A stretch of 40,228 bases of DNA from Candidatus Spechtbacteria bacterium RIFCSPLOWO2_12_FULL_38_22 (GTDB lineage: Bacteria > Patescibacteriota > Minisyncoccia > Spechtbacterales > 2-12-FULL-38-22): assembly GCA_001820055.1 (NCBI GenBank), contig MHOK01000020.1, forward strand, positions 1 through 40,228. The letters run 5' to 3'. Below, one piece after another: positions 7,306 through 14,507 of this stretch. The position numbers and the translations under genes are program-made. The notes beneath the pieces were generated by a model. That model worked only from the letters and a program-made list of their open reading frames with translations, made no database searches and was not told the origin of the DNA. Each line of letters begins with the position of its first letter. Within the stretch, counting starts at the first letter, position 1.

Positions 7306-7896
7306 CTATATACTTTCATACACTGTACCATTCGTTTTGCCCTTTTTTATTATTAATCCCGCGGTAATAAGCCCATCCAAATCTCGTCTTATTGTTCTTT
7401 GAGACACATCAGGGAACATGCTTGCCAGTTCTGCCACGTGTGAATTGCTATTTTGTCTTATGTGATTTAGTATATTGTTCTGTCTACCTGTAAACTTATC
7501 ACTATCCACTTTTGACTCGTTCCTGCTTGGTAAAGAAAATTTAGCTGGATTTTTAGCTACTGGCTGTGGCGAAGGTTGAAATGCAAATGTATTTAAAAAA
7601 TTAAAAAAAGAATTTTTCAAAATCATAAAATTTTTCCTATCTACCCAATTTTGTTGTTCTGCAAGTTCACAGTAGTTGACCAATGTCCTAACCGAAGCTA
7701 CAAACTTATTAAAATGCTCTTCGTCGCCAAAATACGCATGCTCTGCATGATTTAATATATTTAAAGCTTGTTCTCTTAACCTGCTTCTTAATATTTCATC
7801 TGTAGGGAATCTTTCCGTGACCCTATAAATGGCCGAAACAAGTACGTTTAAATTTCTACGCCTTCCATTTAGGTCGTTTTCGTTATTTTCGGACAT
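7306..7896 (-). CDS. HTH protein with DeoR-type winged helix
   Basis: This is a 196-residue protein. Residues 1-110 are helical and look like a four-helix bundle (YRVTERFPTDEILRSRLREQ, LNHAEHAYFGDEEHFNKFV). After a Pro/Ser-rich linker, residues about 134-196 form a DeoR-type helix-turn-helix (RQNNILNHI, then DVSQRTIRRDLDGLITAGLI, then a wing with GKTNGTVY). Such domains bind operators; nothing shows a sugar-binding part, so it is not a normal DeoR repressor. It ends 71 nt before the ECF sigma gene on the same strand, and the gap contains repeated TGTCC motifs. Its own start codon lies in ATGTCCGAAA, the same word seen at about 7295. A role in controlling the sigma gene is inference. Confidence 0.7.
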   Translation of the reverse strand: MSENNENDLNGRRRNLNVLVSAIYRVTERFPTDEILRSRLREQALNILNHAEHAYFGDEEHFNKFVASVRTLVNYCELAEQQNWVDRKNFMILKNSFFNFLNTFAFQPSPQPVAKNPAKFSLPSRNESKVDSDKFTGRQNNILNHIRQNSNSHVAELASMFPDVSQRTIRRDLDGLITAGLIIKKGKTNGTVYESI

Positions 7897-8061
7897 ATCA
7901 TTATTTCTATTATATACTACATTATTATCTTAAATTTTCAACAATCAAAACCCAAAGATTAATTTGGGCGAACGACAAAACTTATCCACAGGGTAATATT
8001 TATTTACCAACATTAACTGGTATTATAAATACAGTAACAAACCAAAAATGAGGGACTAAAA

Positions 8062-8472
8062 ATGTCGCCGCAAGGACCGAAAAAATTCCTGGAAAAAATA
8101 CAAATTACTGAACGCAGACCAGCTAATTTAGCCAAACTCTTCAGTGCCTTGGGCATAGCGCTTTTCTTTGGATGGGGAATATTTGCAATAAAATTAGCAT
8201 ATGCAATTTCCATTTCAGTTTTTTGGAATGACATAATCATCGCGATTTCTTTGTTTGTATTTCTTATGACAATACTTCCACGTCGCAGTAGAGTAAATTC
8301 TAGATTAGAGTTTTACTTAACAGCATTACTACCCTCAATAGTATCCACCGGCCTAGTCTGGTTATTCTTGACTTGGAAATCTAATCTATTAACTGGTATT
8401 TTCTTCGGTGTTTGGATATTCATTATGGCACTGCAGTTTCATATTTTCAGAGACAACGCTAGTTTAAAATAA
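8062..8472 (+). CDS. small four-helix membrane protein, unknown function
   Basis: This 136-residue plus-strand protein has an N-terminal basic tail (KKFLEKIQITERRP) and four hydrophobic segments at about 25-45, 50-70, 85-105 and 108-128. The loop LPRRSRVNSR between segments two and three is positively charged, so it is probably cytoplasmic. No family is recognised. The start is supported by GAGGGA six nucleotides upstream, one of the better ribosome sites in the window, and a terminator follows the stop at once. It stands alone between the HTH gene and the protease gene, transcribed against both. A weak promoter (TTTACC, 15 nt, TATAAA at 8003-8029) may serve it. Confidence 0.75.
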   Translation: MSPQGPKKFLEKIQITERRPANLAKLFSALGIALFFGWGIFAIKLAYAISISVFWNDIIIAISLFVFLMTILPRRSRVNSRLEFYLTALLPSIVSTGLVWLFLTWKSNLLTGIFFGVWIFIMALQFHIFRDNASLK

Positions 8473-8477
8473 CTCAA

Positions 8478-8510
8478 TAAAAAAATCCCGCTCAAACGGG
8501 ATTTTATTTA
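8478..8510. terminator. bidirectional terminator
   Basis: The stem AAATCCCG/CGGGATTT (8483-8490 with 8497-8504) is flanked by A-rich sequence on the left and T-rich sequence on the right. It lies between two converging genes and can serve both. Confidence 0.85.
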
Positions 8511-8534
8511 GGCAACATCCCCCATTACTGATAA

Positions 8535-10244
8535 CTACAAGGTAGGGACACCTTCTCTATAAAAGTCGTATTCCTTTTGATTAATCTCATAGATTGATGT
8601 CCATTTTCTACTACTTGCTTCAAACTGGCTTGGCGTTATATTAAGCCAGTTTTTCGTACTACCACCCATCCCTATTTCATAAACCTTATAATCCCCTATG
8701 AATTGAACTAAGTACGACTCTTTATAATTATTTAAAATCTCCTCGTCTACTTCTAATATGTTTTCCCACTTTAAATGCCCATAACCGTTAAAAACTTCTG
8801 GCGAAGGTATCCAACGGCGGTAGCCATCTTTTATAACATAAACCCTATCATCACCTTTTGTTCTCAATAAATCTCCATTTTTTATATCGTACGCACCAGA
8901 ACTCATAGAGGCCTCTATGGAAATTGTCCTAAATTTATTTTCCATATTATCAAAATTACTAAGCTTAGTATGGCTTGACAGTACCAAAACAACCGAACTA
9001 ATATCCTGATTAAAGTCAGGGACACTTAACATGCTACCACCACCGCGTACAGTGTGAACGTCTGTCGTGATATCGCCAGCTATGGTTGTTATAATTACTG
9101 CTACTTCAAAAACGTCTTGTTTGTTTAAGGTTTCAAATTTAATATTCAAAAAGTTTGGGTTCCCTAAGTCATATTTTAACGGTATAAACCTATACCACTG
9201 AGGAGAAAAATCCTGTAAAGCCACGCTAATTTTTATTAAATTCGTGTCACCAACGCTAAAGGTGTTTTTTGCGTTTACTCTAAAATTTAAAAAACTTAAT
9301 AGGGGATTTTTATATGCGTATATTTTAGTATCATCAAAATTCTGATTTAAAAATAAAGCTGTGGTCCAGTCTGTATATACTTGAGAAAAATCTCTATTTA
9401 CCCCAAGTTTATTTAGAGCATCTGTTATCGCTGCGCTTCCCACAAAAGAGCTATGCGCTACATGGTAAACTAGGGTGTCGCCATATATATCTGCTAGGTA
9501 GTGTATAAACATGGACACAGAGGCGTAATCCTTAATTTCGTTGTCCCATACGACGAGCGAGTCATTTGGGCTGTTTTTAAAAATACTTAGTCTGCGACTT
9601 AAATAACTTTCAGATCCATCATCAGCTACCACTGTAGAAGCATATTCGCTCAACGCCTCATTTAACCATCTTTCTTCTTTAACGCCGGTTATTCTTTCTT
9701 TTTGATTATAGTTTATAAGATGTTGAAATTCATGAGCCAAAACGGCGGGCAAAATTATATCCCCTACCAACTTTGCATTAATATAAAGCATCTCTCGCTT
9801 GTTTGAGTTTACCGCAAATTGAGAGGTACTTTCATCTTCCGATCTCACATATCCATTAAACTCAGAAGGCATATCTGTAAAATAAATAGTGATTTTGGGA
9901 TCGTTATCTATACCCGGATTCCATTCCGATCCAAAGATACTGCGAACCCTGTCGTATATTTGAGTATCAAACAAATTTCCCGTATTTTGTACTGCCGTGT
10001 TCAAATCTATTTTGCTTTGGTCGGAAAGACTGTTTAAATAGTCCTTTTCTATGTAAAAATGCGCTTTCGCTGAACTATATAAAAAAGTTATTTGTTCATT
10101 TTTATGGCCGTCTGTCTCATATTCAGGATTTACAAAAAAATAAACAGGGTCGTTAATTTGCGCCTGTGAAAAAAAGGGGGCTACAAATGAAACAGCAAAC
10201 AATAAAATTATTGCCGCATATGTTATTTTTTTAATTTTCCTCAT
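8535..10244 (-). CDS. secreted zinc metalloprotease with C-terminal surface domain
   Basis: The 569-residue product has a signal peptide (residues 1-28, ending FFSQAQ). The zinc site HEFQHLINYN is at 171-180 and the third ligand probably Glu196 in ERWLNEALSEYAS, the gluzincin pattern HExxH plus NExxxE; the arrangement resembles family M30 (hyicolysin-like) peptidases. Residues about 330-450 look like a beta-rich domain. Residues 453-569 repeat the domain seen near the N terminus of the S-layer-like protein (GDLLRTKGDDRVYVIKDG, then P-x-VFNGYGHL-x-W). The shared domain suggests that protease and coat protein are held at, or bind, the same surface. The start overlaps the end of galU by 14 nt, so the two are likely co-transcribed. 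A terminator shared with the converging gene follows. Confidence 0.85.
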   Translation of the reverse strand: MRKIKKITYAAIILLFAVSFVAPFFSQAQINDPVYFFVNPEYETDGHKNEQITFLYSSAKAHFYIEKDYLNSLSDQSKIDLNTAVQNTGNLFDTQIYDRVRSIFGSEWNPGIDNDPKITIYFTDMPSEFNGYVRSEDESTSQFAVNSNKREMLYINAKLVGDIILPAVLAHEFQHLINYNQKERITGVKEERWLNEALSEYASTVVADDGSESYLSRRLSIFKNSPNDSLVVWDNEIKDYASVSMFIHYLADIYGDTLVYHVAHSSFVGSAAITDALNKLGVNRDFSQVYTDWTTALFLNQNFDDTKIYAYKNPLLSFLNFRVNAKNTFSVGDTNLIKISVALQDFSPQWYRFIPLKYDLGNPNFLNIKFETLNKQDVFEVAVIITTIAGDITTDVHTVRGGGSMLSVPDFNQDISSVVLVLSSHTKLSNFDNMENKFRTISIEASMSSGAYDIKNGDLLRTKGDDRVYVIKDGYRRWIPSPEVFNGYGHLKWENILEVDEEILNNYKESYLVQFIGDYKVYEIGMGGSTKNWLNITPSQFEASSRKWTSIYEINQKEYDFYREGVPTL

Positions 10245-11106
10245 TAAATTTTTTTAAAAATTCTTTAGCTTGATCTTTTATTTCCGGATGCTCAAGCCCA
10301 ATCTCTAAATTTGCTCTCCAAAAACCAAACGCGCTGCCACAATCATGCCAAATTCCTTCCAATTTTTTACCATAAACCTCACCTTCAACGGCCAATTTAC
10401 CCACGGCTTCTGAAAGATATACTTCCCCATTCTTTTTGGGTTGTTTTTGTATATATTCAAAAACTTTTGAATCTAAAACCATTCTTCCGATGCTGGTTAG
10501 GTTAGAGGGAGCTTCGTGCGATTGAGGTTTTTCTACAACACCCTTAATTTCATATACTCCACTCTCTATTTCTTTACCTTCTATTGAACTATATTTACTT
10601 ATTTGCTCAATTGCAATTTCCATAAGACCCATAACCGAAACTCCATACTTATCATAGACATCTATGAGTTGCCTAAGCGCTGGTTCTGTTTTGGAAACAA
10701 TAACGTCATCGGCGTAAAAAACTGCGAAAGGTTCATCTCCAACAAATTCCCTGCCTCGCAATATCGCGTCTCCATTTCCAATCGGTTCCTCTTGGTGCAC
10801 AAAACTGAAATTTGCCTGCTTATGCAAATGCGCTATCTTTTTTAGTAAATCAAGCTTACCTTTTTTTTCTAAAAACCTCTCCAAACCCTCATCGCGACTA
10901 AAATGTTGAATAACATTTAAACGACTAGGATGAGTAATAAATAAAATATCTGTTATCCCGCTTGCAACTGCTTCCTCAACTAAAAATTCTATAACTGGTT
11001 TATCAACAATTGGTAGCATTTCTTTTGACTGCACTTTTGTCGCAGGTAAAAAACGGGTCCCAAAACCCGCTACAGGTATAATTGCCTTTCTAACCTTTTT
11101 TGCCAT
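10231..11106 (-). CDS. galU: UTP-glucose-1-phosphate uridylyltransferase
   Basis: GalU makes UDP-glucose from glucose-1-phosphate and UTP in the cytoplasm, feeding polysaccharide and glycolipid synthesis. The 291-residue length is normal. The nucleotide-binding signature is intact (AGFGTRFLPATK at residues 13-24, then KEMLPIVDKPVIEF). Other family marks are QEEPIGNGDAIL (about 105-116), FAVFYADDVI (about 127-136, metal-binding Asp), VVEKP at about 190 and the C-terminal GIWHDCGSAFGFWRAN. The gene has a near-leaderless promoter (11116-11144) and overlaps the downstream protease gene by 14 nt. With the rhamnose genes further along it points to a glycosylated cell surface. Confidence 0.95.
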   Translation of the reverse strand: MAKKVRKAIIPVAGFGTRFLPATKVQSKEMLPIVDKPVIEFLVEEAVASGITDILFITHPSRLNVIQHFSRDEGLERFLEKKGKLDLLKKIAHLHKQANFSFVHQEEPIGNGDAILRGREFVGDEPFAVFYADDVIVSKTEPALRQLIDVYDKYGVSVMGLMEIAIEQISKYSSIEGKEIESGVYEIKGVVEKPQSHEAPSNLTSIGRMVLDSKVFEYIQKQPKKNGEVYLSEAVGKLAVEGEVYGKKLEGIWHDCGSAFGFWRANLEIGLEHPEIKDQAKEFLKKFNEEN

Positions 11107-11115
11107 ATTACCAAT

Positions 11116-11144
11116 ATAGTAATATCGATTTTAACTTTTGTAAA
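11116..11144 (-). promoter_or_regulatory. galU promoter
   Basis: TTTACA (11139-11144), 17 nt, TACTAT (11116-11121) on the minus strand. Only 9 nt separate the -10 box from the ATG, so the mRNA would have almost no leader. Confidence 0.5.
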
Positions 11145-11156
11145 TCTTTATAAAAA

Positions 11157-11180
11157 ATCAGTTTGCATGTGCAAACTGAT
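11157..11180 (-). terminator. rho-independent terminator
   Basis: An 11-bp stem (11157-11167 with 11170-11180) has a 2-nt centre and is followed by TTTTTT on the minus strand. It lies just after the stop codon of the gene at 11185-11790. Confidence 0.85.
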
Positions 11181-11184
11181 CCTA

Positions 11185-11790
11185 TTATACTAAATCTTCT
11201 TCGTGCGGAATTGCGTAATACTCTTCATCTGTCCATTTTCTAGCTTTCCAGTTTTTCATTGAAATTGTGCCAAAAGAAGTTACATACCTCCAAACAGCTT
11301 TAAAGCTATCGTCCACTATCAATGTATACTTTCTCTCAATCAATTGCGGGTTGGGTATCGCAAACTGTATTAACACCACAGAAAGCATTTCATCTTCATT
11401 GTTCATGCTTCTGCTTACCGCAACTCCGGGAATGAGCGCTGTTTGGGGACCATGAAATCTATAGAGTATTCTTTTATGTCCGCCACCTACAAATATTTTT
11501 AACTTTTTTGCTCTCAAGCGTCTCTGTTTTCCGATTATTCCCTTAAGAGAAACCACTCCAAATATGTACGGGAAAATAAGCATAAGTCCTGCAAAAACTG
11601 AGCGTGTAATGCGCGCATTGATAGGCACAATGTCTGCAATTAAATTCCAAAACTTGGGTTCGTAGTTAACAACAAATTTTGTTATAAATTGCAAAAACTG
11701 AAATCCTATAAATACTAGAAACGCGGGCCTAACCAAAATAAAAACACCAACCAGTGTATTTTCCTTTATATGTTTCCATATTCTGCGCAA
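11185..11790 (-). CDS. DUF502-like membrane protein
   Basis: This is a 201-residue protein. Two membrane segments lie at about 14-42 and 60-85, then a soluble part of about 115 residues. The order of features fits DUF502: a short N terminus, two helices, a segment IPGVAVSRS, the run VLIQFAIPNPQ and a closing helix DDSFKAVWRYVTSFGTIS comparable to the SVEDALKLIISGG end of that family. The match is by eye and moderate. Function of the family is unknown. Translation probably starts at TTG (11790), which has GGGGGT 8 nt upstream. A clear terminator follows the stop. The gene sits between a coiled-coil pair and galU with no obvious functional tie. Confidence 0.5.
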   Translation of the reverse strand: MRRIWKHIKENTLVGVFILVRPAFLVFIGFQFLQFITKFVVNYEPKFWNLIADIVPINARITRSVFAGLMLIFPYIFGVVSLKGIIGKQRRLRAKKLKIFVGGGHKRILYRFHGPQTALIPGVAVSRSMNNEDEMLSVVLIQFAIPNPQLIERKYTLIVDDSFKAVWRYVTSFGTISMKNWKARKWTDEEYYAIPHEEDLV

Positions 11791-11890
11791 CGTTACGACC
11801 CCCTTTGTGATTCTGTGAACTAGCTATATTAAACCGCAAAAAATCTGTTTTGTAAAGCAAAACATGAGTTTTAGAACATAAAATTTCAAT

Positions 11891-11970
11891 AAAAAATAGT
11901 ACAGTTTATTCCGTCGTAAGCGGGAATGAGCGTAGCGAATGGCAGCGTGGAATAAATTGTACTATTTTTT
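11891..11970. terminator. long hairpin, probable bidirectional terminator
   Basis: A 22-bp stem (11891-11912 with 11949-11970) has one G-T wobble and is flanked by A and T runs, enclosing a 36-nt GC-richer loop with GAATGAGCGTAGCGAATG. It lies past the end of the gene at 12090-12353. Confidence 0.6.
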
Positions 11971-12005
11971 ATTTTACATCAGCTTGTGACCACCTTTCGT
12001 CTACC

Positions 12006-12045
12006 TAATCGGCTCAATCCGCCAGCTGGCGGATTGAGCCGATTA
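12006..12045. repeat. 40-bp perfect palindrome, copy A of a dispersed pair
   Basis: The sequence is its own reverse complement, with centre GCCAGCTGGC. The 16-nt arm CTGGCGGATTGAGCCG recurs exactly at 35890-35905, where it is again one arm of a hairpin. Confidence 0.75.
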
Positions 12046-12089
12046 TAAACTAGCTTAGTTTATGTAAAGCTATCTTCTCTTTTCTAGAA

Positions 12090-12353
12090 CTATAATTCCC
12101 CCTCCAACTGTGTTAATTCTTCTTCTACATCACCTAATTCGCTTTCCAAATCTCCCAAATCTTGCTCAATTATCTGTAAGTCTTGGGTAATTTCCTGTTC
12201 GCTGTCGCCAGTGGTTAAATCTTGCTCTTGTTGCTCCCGTAGAAAGTTTATGTCACGACCCGGACCCCAATAAAAATACCAAGCTACAACAACCAGCAAC
12301 GCCAATACAAAAACCCATGTTAATACGGTTTTATTTTTTATTTTTTTATTCAT
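12090..12353 (-). CDS. small membrane-anchored coiled-coil protein
   Basis: This is an 87-residue protein. A basic N terminus (MNKKIKNKT) is followed by one membrane helix at about 10-29. The rest is an acidic helical tail at about 38-87 rich in Glu, Gln and Leu with heptad-like spacing (LQIIEQDLGDLESELGDVEEELTQLEGEL). The tail would lie outside the membrane and could form a coiled coil. No family is recognised. It begins 30 nt after the coiled-coil gene at 12384-13151, so the two are probably one operon under the promoter at 13183-13211. Confidence 0.7.
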   Translation of the reverse strand: MNKKIKNKTVLTWVFVLALLVVVAWYFYWGPGRDINFLREQQEQDLTTGDSEQEITQDLQIIEQDLGDLESELGDVEEELTQLEGEL

Positions 12354-12383
12354 TTTATTTTAATTTATATATTAAGTATAAAA

Positions 12384-13151
12384 TTAAACTCCTTCATTTT
12401 CTTCTTCTTGTTCTTCCCTATCAGCGGGCGTAGCCGCTTTTATGGCTTCTTTTACCTCCTCAAAAAAATCGTGCAGCTCGTCGCGAACACCCCTAAGCGA
12501 TGTTCTTATTATTTGGTGATCATCCTTAAACTCACCCATGACAGTTCTGAACGCCTCGCCGAACTCTTCTTTTGTTTCTGCGCTAATCGTGTATACTTTT
12601 TCTTTTTGTGAAAGCACCAAGTCTACTGTAACATCGATCTCTGCCCTCAAAGCTTCTGCCAAAACCACCAAAGCATCATACTGATCAGGCTCAAGTGCTT
12701 TATCCGCACGAGTTAAGACCTTATCTAAAATTTCCTCTATTCTTTCTAGGTGCTTCAAATACACACTAGTCAAGTGGTCATTTTTTGCATTCAACATATC
12801 AACCAACTTCTCCATTCTTTCTTGCAAGCGCTGGTCTAACTTCTCCTTAATTTCCAATTTTCTTTCTTCCAACTTTTCCGTAGCTCTTTCCTTTGCCTCT
12901 TCTCTCTTTTGCTCAACTGTTTCCTTTTTTTCTTCTCTCTTTTCTTGCAAATCCTCCTTTCTTTCATCTGTTTCGGTTTTAGTTTCGCCTCGTACGTTTA
13001 TTATCTTTTTTTCCACGCGTTCTTTTGTAACCTCCAGCCTATCTGATTTTTCGCTATCATCATGACTATAAGCAAAAACAGAACCCAAACCAAAGTTAAA
13101 CAGTAAACCAAATATCAAAAATAAACTTAAACCTTTTGAAAAATTTTTCAT
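12384..13151 (-). CDS. exported coiled-coil protein
   Basis: This 255-residue protein has a signal peptide (1-27, LFLIFGLLFNFGLGSVFA). Residues about 35-115 are almost entirely charged (repeats of EKR, EER and KEK), forming a single long helix or coiled coil. Residues about 120-240 are a more ordinary helical bundle (LKHLERIEEILDKVLTRADKAL, VVLAEALRAEIDVTVDLVLSQKEKVYTI). A second acidic tail ends the chain. Proteins of this type, with a signal peptide, a highly charged helix and a helical bundle, are common in CPR genomes and have no known function. A promoter and terminator of the upstream gene overlap just before it. The start is ATG at 13151. Confidence 0.7.
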   Translation of the reverse strand: MKNFSKGLSLFLIFGLLFNFGLGSVFAYSHDDSEKSDRLEVTKERVEKKIINVRGETKTETDERKEDLQEKREEKKETVEQKREEAKERATEKLEERKLEIKEKLDQRLQERMEKLVDMLNAKNDHLTSVYLKHLERIEEILDKVLTRADKALEPDQYDALVVLAEALRAEIDVTVDLVLSQKEKVYTISAETKEEFGEAFRTVMGEFKDDHQIIRTSLRGVRDELHDFFEEVKEAIKAATPADREEQEEENEGV

Positions 13152-13182
13152 ATGCCTAAAATAAATAAATTATAATACTTTC

Positions 13183-13211
13183 ATTATAACAAATACAAAA
13201 AAACCCTACAA
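13183..13211 (-). promoter_or_regulatory. promoter overlapping a terminator
   Basis: TTGTAG (13206-13211), 17 nt, TATAAT (13183-13188) on the minus strand. The -35 box lies in the loop and arm of the terminator at 13197-13225. A second TATAAT (13169-13174) with TTGTAT 18 nt upstream is an alternative. Confidence 0.5.
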
Positions 13212-13225
13212 CAAGCAGGGTTTTT
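13197..13225 (-). terminator. rho-independent terminator
   Basis: The stem AAAAACCCT/AGGGTTTTT has a 9-nt loop, with a T run on the minus strand. It lies 17 nt after the stop of the gene at 13242-13892. Confidence 0.85.
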
Positions 13226-13241
13226 AACTTTCACGACCACA

Positions 13242-13892
13242 TTACTCCTCGGGCAACTGGTCTTCCAGTGATTTATGTAAAAAGTAAACATCTGCGATGT
13301 TGAGGCCATCATCTTCGTCATCAAAAGCTAAAAACATCTCCAGTGGATCTTCGCCCGCAGAAACATAAATCACAGAAAAGGTTTCTTTTTCTGTTTCATC
13401 TACAATAAGCATGTGTGTTGCGCCGCGCATCTGTCCTTCCTTAAAGTGATGCCTTATAAAGACGTAGTACTCAAAGAAGATGTCGTCCTCGTCGTCTGAT
13501 ATCCTGTAATCATATCTGTAGTTGGATAAATCAAATATAAATGCTTTGCCTACTTCTTGCGGTATCTCTGTCATGCTCGGCAAGGTACCATCTTCAATCA
13601 ATACACCGCTTAAATCCTGCTGATCCATGTGCATTTGAAATACAATAAGAATATCTTGTAGTAGGTCATTCCAATTTTTATCATCCTCTTGTTTCCTTCT
13701 AAATACAAAAACCAACGGATTCACGCGCACCACTACAAGAGAACCAACACCTAAAGCGGCGAAGTCCTTAAATAATTTATACAATTCATAAATATGGCTA
13801 TGGCCGTCTTTCTTTTTCGAATCTCCAAGGTAAACATTTGTATATAAGAAAAAAGATTCTTCATCTTCACTTGTTTTGCCAAAATATCTCAC
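13242..13892 (-). CDS. acidic cytoplasmic protein, unknown function
   Basis: The 216-residue protein has no signal peptide or membrane segment. It begins FFLYTNVYLGDSKKKDGHSHIYELYKLF, has a hydrophobic strand VGSLVVVRVNPLVFVFR at about 49-65, and several Asp/Glu clusters (DDEDDIFFEYYVF, FDDEDDG). Alternating strands and helices suggest a compact alpha/beta fold. I do not recognise the family. The frame starts with GTG at 13892, preceded by AGGGGG ten nucleotides upstream, and ends with a clear terminator, so it looks like a real single-gene unit. Confidence 0.65.
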   Translation of the reverse strand: MRYFGKTSEDEESFFLYTNVYLGDSKKKDGHSHIYELYKLFKDFAALGVGSLVVVRVNPLVFVFRRKQEDDKNWNDLLQDILIVFQMHMDQQDLSGVLIEDGTLPSMTEIPQEVGKAFIFDLSNYRYDYRISDDEDDIFFEYYVFIRHHFKEGQMRGATHMLIVDETEKETFSVIYVSAGEDPLEMFLAFDDEDDGLNIADVYFLHKSLEDQLPEE

Positions 13893-13998
13893 CTCGCTAG
13901 CACCCCCTTTCTTGTACTAATAACTGTTTTTACTATAACAAAAATTCTCCCCAAAACAATACTCTCTACTAACGGGTTGTACTTGTCCAGCACATGTG

Positions 13999-14033
13999 CA
14001 TCCAAAAGCAGGACCTGGTCCTGCTTTTGGATG
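13999..14033. repeat. 35-nt hairpin with 17-bp perfect stem
   Basis: 13999-14015 pairs with 14017-14033 around a single base (core AGCAGGACC/GGTCCTGCT). No T run follows. It lies beyond the end of the small membrane protein gene; role unknown, possibly a terminator without a U tract. Confidence 0.6.
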
Positions 14034-14080
14034 AGATCTAAAAAATTTCTTAACCGAAAACAAAATACAATAAAATAAAA

Positions 14081-14103
14081 AAAACCGCTATTTAATGCGG
14101 TTT
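14081..14103 (-). terminator. terminator overlapping a stop codon
   Basis: The stem AAACCGC/GCGGTTT is followed by eight T on the minus strand. The stop codon of the gene at 14088 lies within the hairpin. Confidence 0.85.
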
Positions 14104-14336
14104 AGTGTTCCTATATAAAAGTCGCGAAAAAGCATTATAAAAGCGATAATCAGTACAAAAGGGGTTATAACTGCAAAACCTACAAAATAAAGGTAGGTGC
14201 TGTCGGTTGGTGAAGTGTTGCCAGGAACTGCTCCAAAAACAAAAAGGTCTATCACAAATGCTAGGAAAAAGATAAATGTAAATGCTATTAACGTCATAAA
14301 AAATGCCTTAAGCGCAGCACCTATCTTCATTAGCAT
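14088..14336 (-). CDS. two-helix membrane protein, unknown function
   Basis: This 82-residue protein has two strongly hydrophobic segments at about 8-34 and 47-70, joined by a polar loop VPGNTSPTDSTYLY, with a basic end (RDFYIGTLNRIK). The topology is probably both ends inside. No family is recognised. Start could be ATG at 14336 or the ATG two codons later. It is followed at once by a terminator and has no close partner gene. Confidence 0.6.
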   Translation of the reverse strand: MLMKIGAALKAFFMTLIAFTFIFFLAFVIDLFVFGAVPGNTSPTDSTYLYFVGFAVITPFVLIIAFIMLFRDFYIGTLNRIK

Positions 14337-14424
14337 TTTCTTCCTTGCCTATTGCAAAACTAAAACTATAGTACCACTACACAAAATAACTACAAGCCAC
14401 ATGGCGCTACCAAAATAAAAACTT

Positions 14425-14499
14425 AGCTACTATAGGGTTGCCAAGCTACTATAGGGTTGCCCAGCTACTATAGGGTTGCCAGGCAGCCCTATAGTAGCT
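14425..14499 (-). terminator. terminator with a triplicated 3' arm
   Basis: Three tandem 19-nt units (14425-14443, 14444-14462, 14463-14481; AGCTACTATAGGGTTGCC plus A or C) are followed by one inverted copy (14482-14499). On the minus strand the single 5' arm can pair with any of the three 3' arms (18 bp with one wobble). The last is followed by AAGTTTTTATTTT. It follows the stop codon of the giant exported protein. Confidence 0.7.
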
Positions 14500-14507
14500 A
14501 TTAAAAA

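Noticed and set aside
7982-7990. TTATCCACA, a perfect DnaA box, with weaker TTTTCCACA near 912 and CTATCCACA near 5833
   Set aside because: Single scattered copies with no cluster, no dnaA or dnaN and no AT-rich unwinding pattern beside them, so no origin is claimed.
8013-8240. Minus-strand frame of 75 codons
   Set aside because: It is antisense to the plus-strand membrane protein at 8062-8472, which has a good ribosome site and a terminator.
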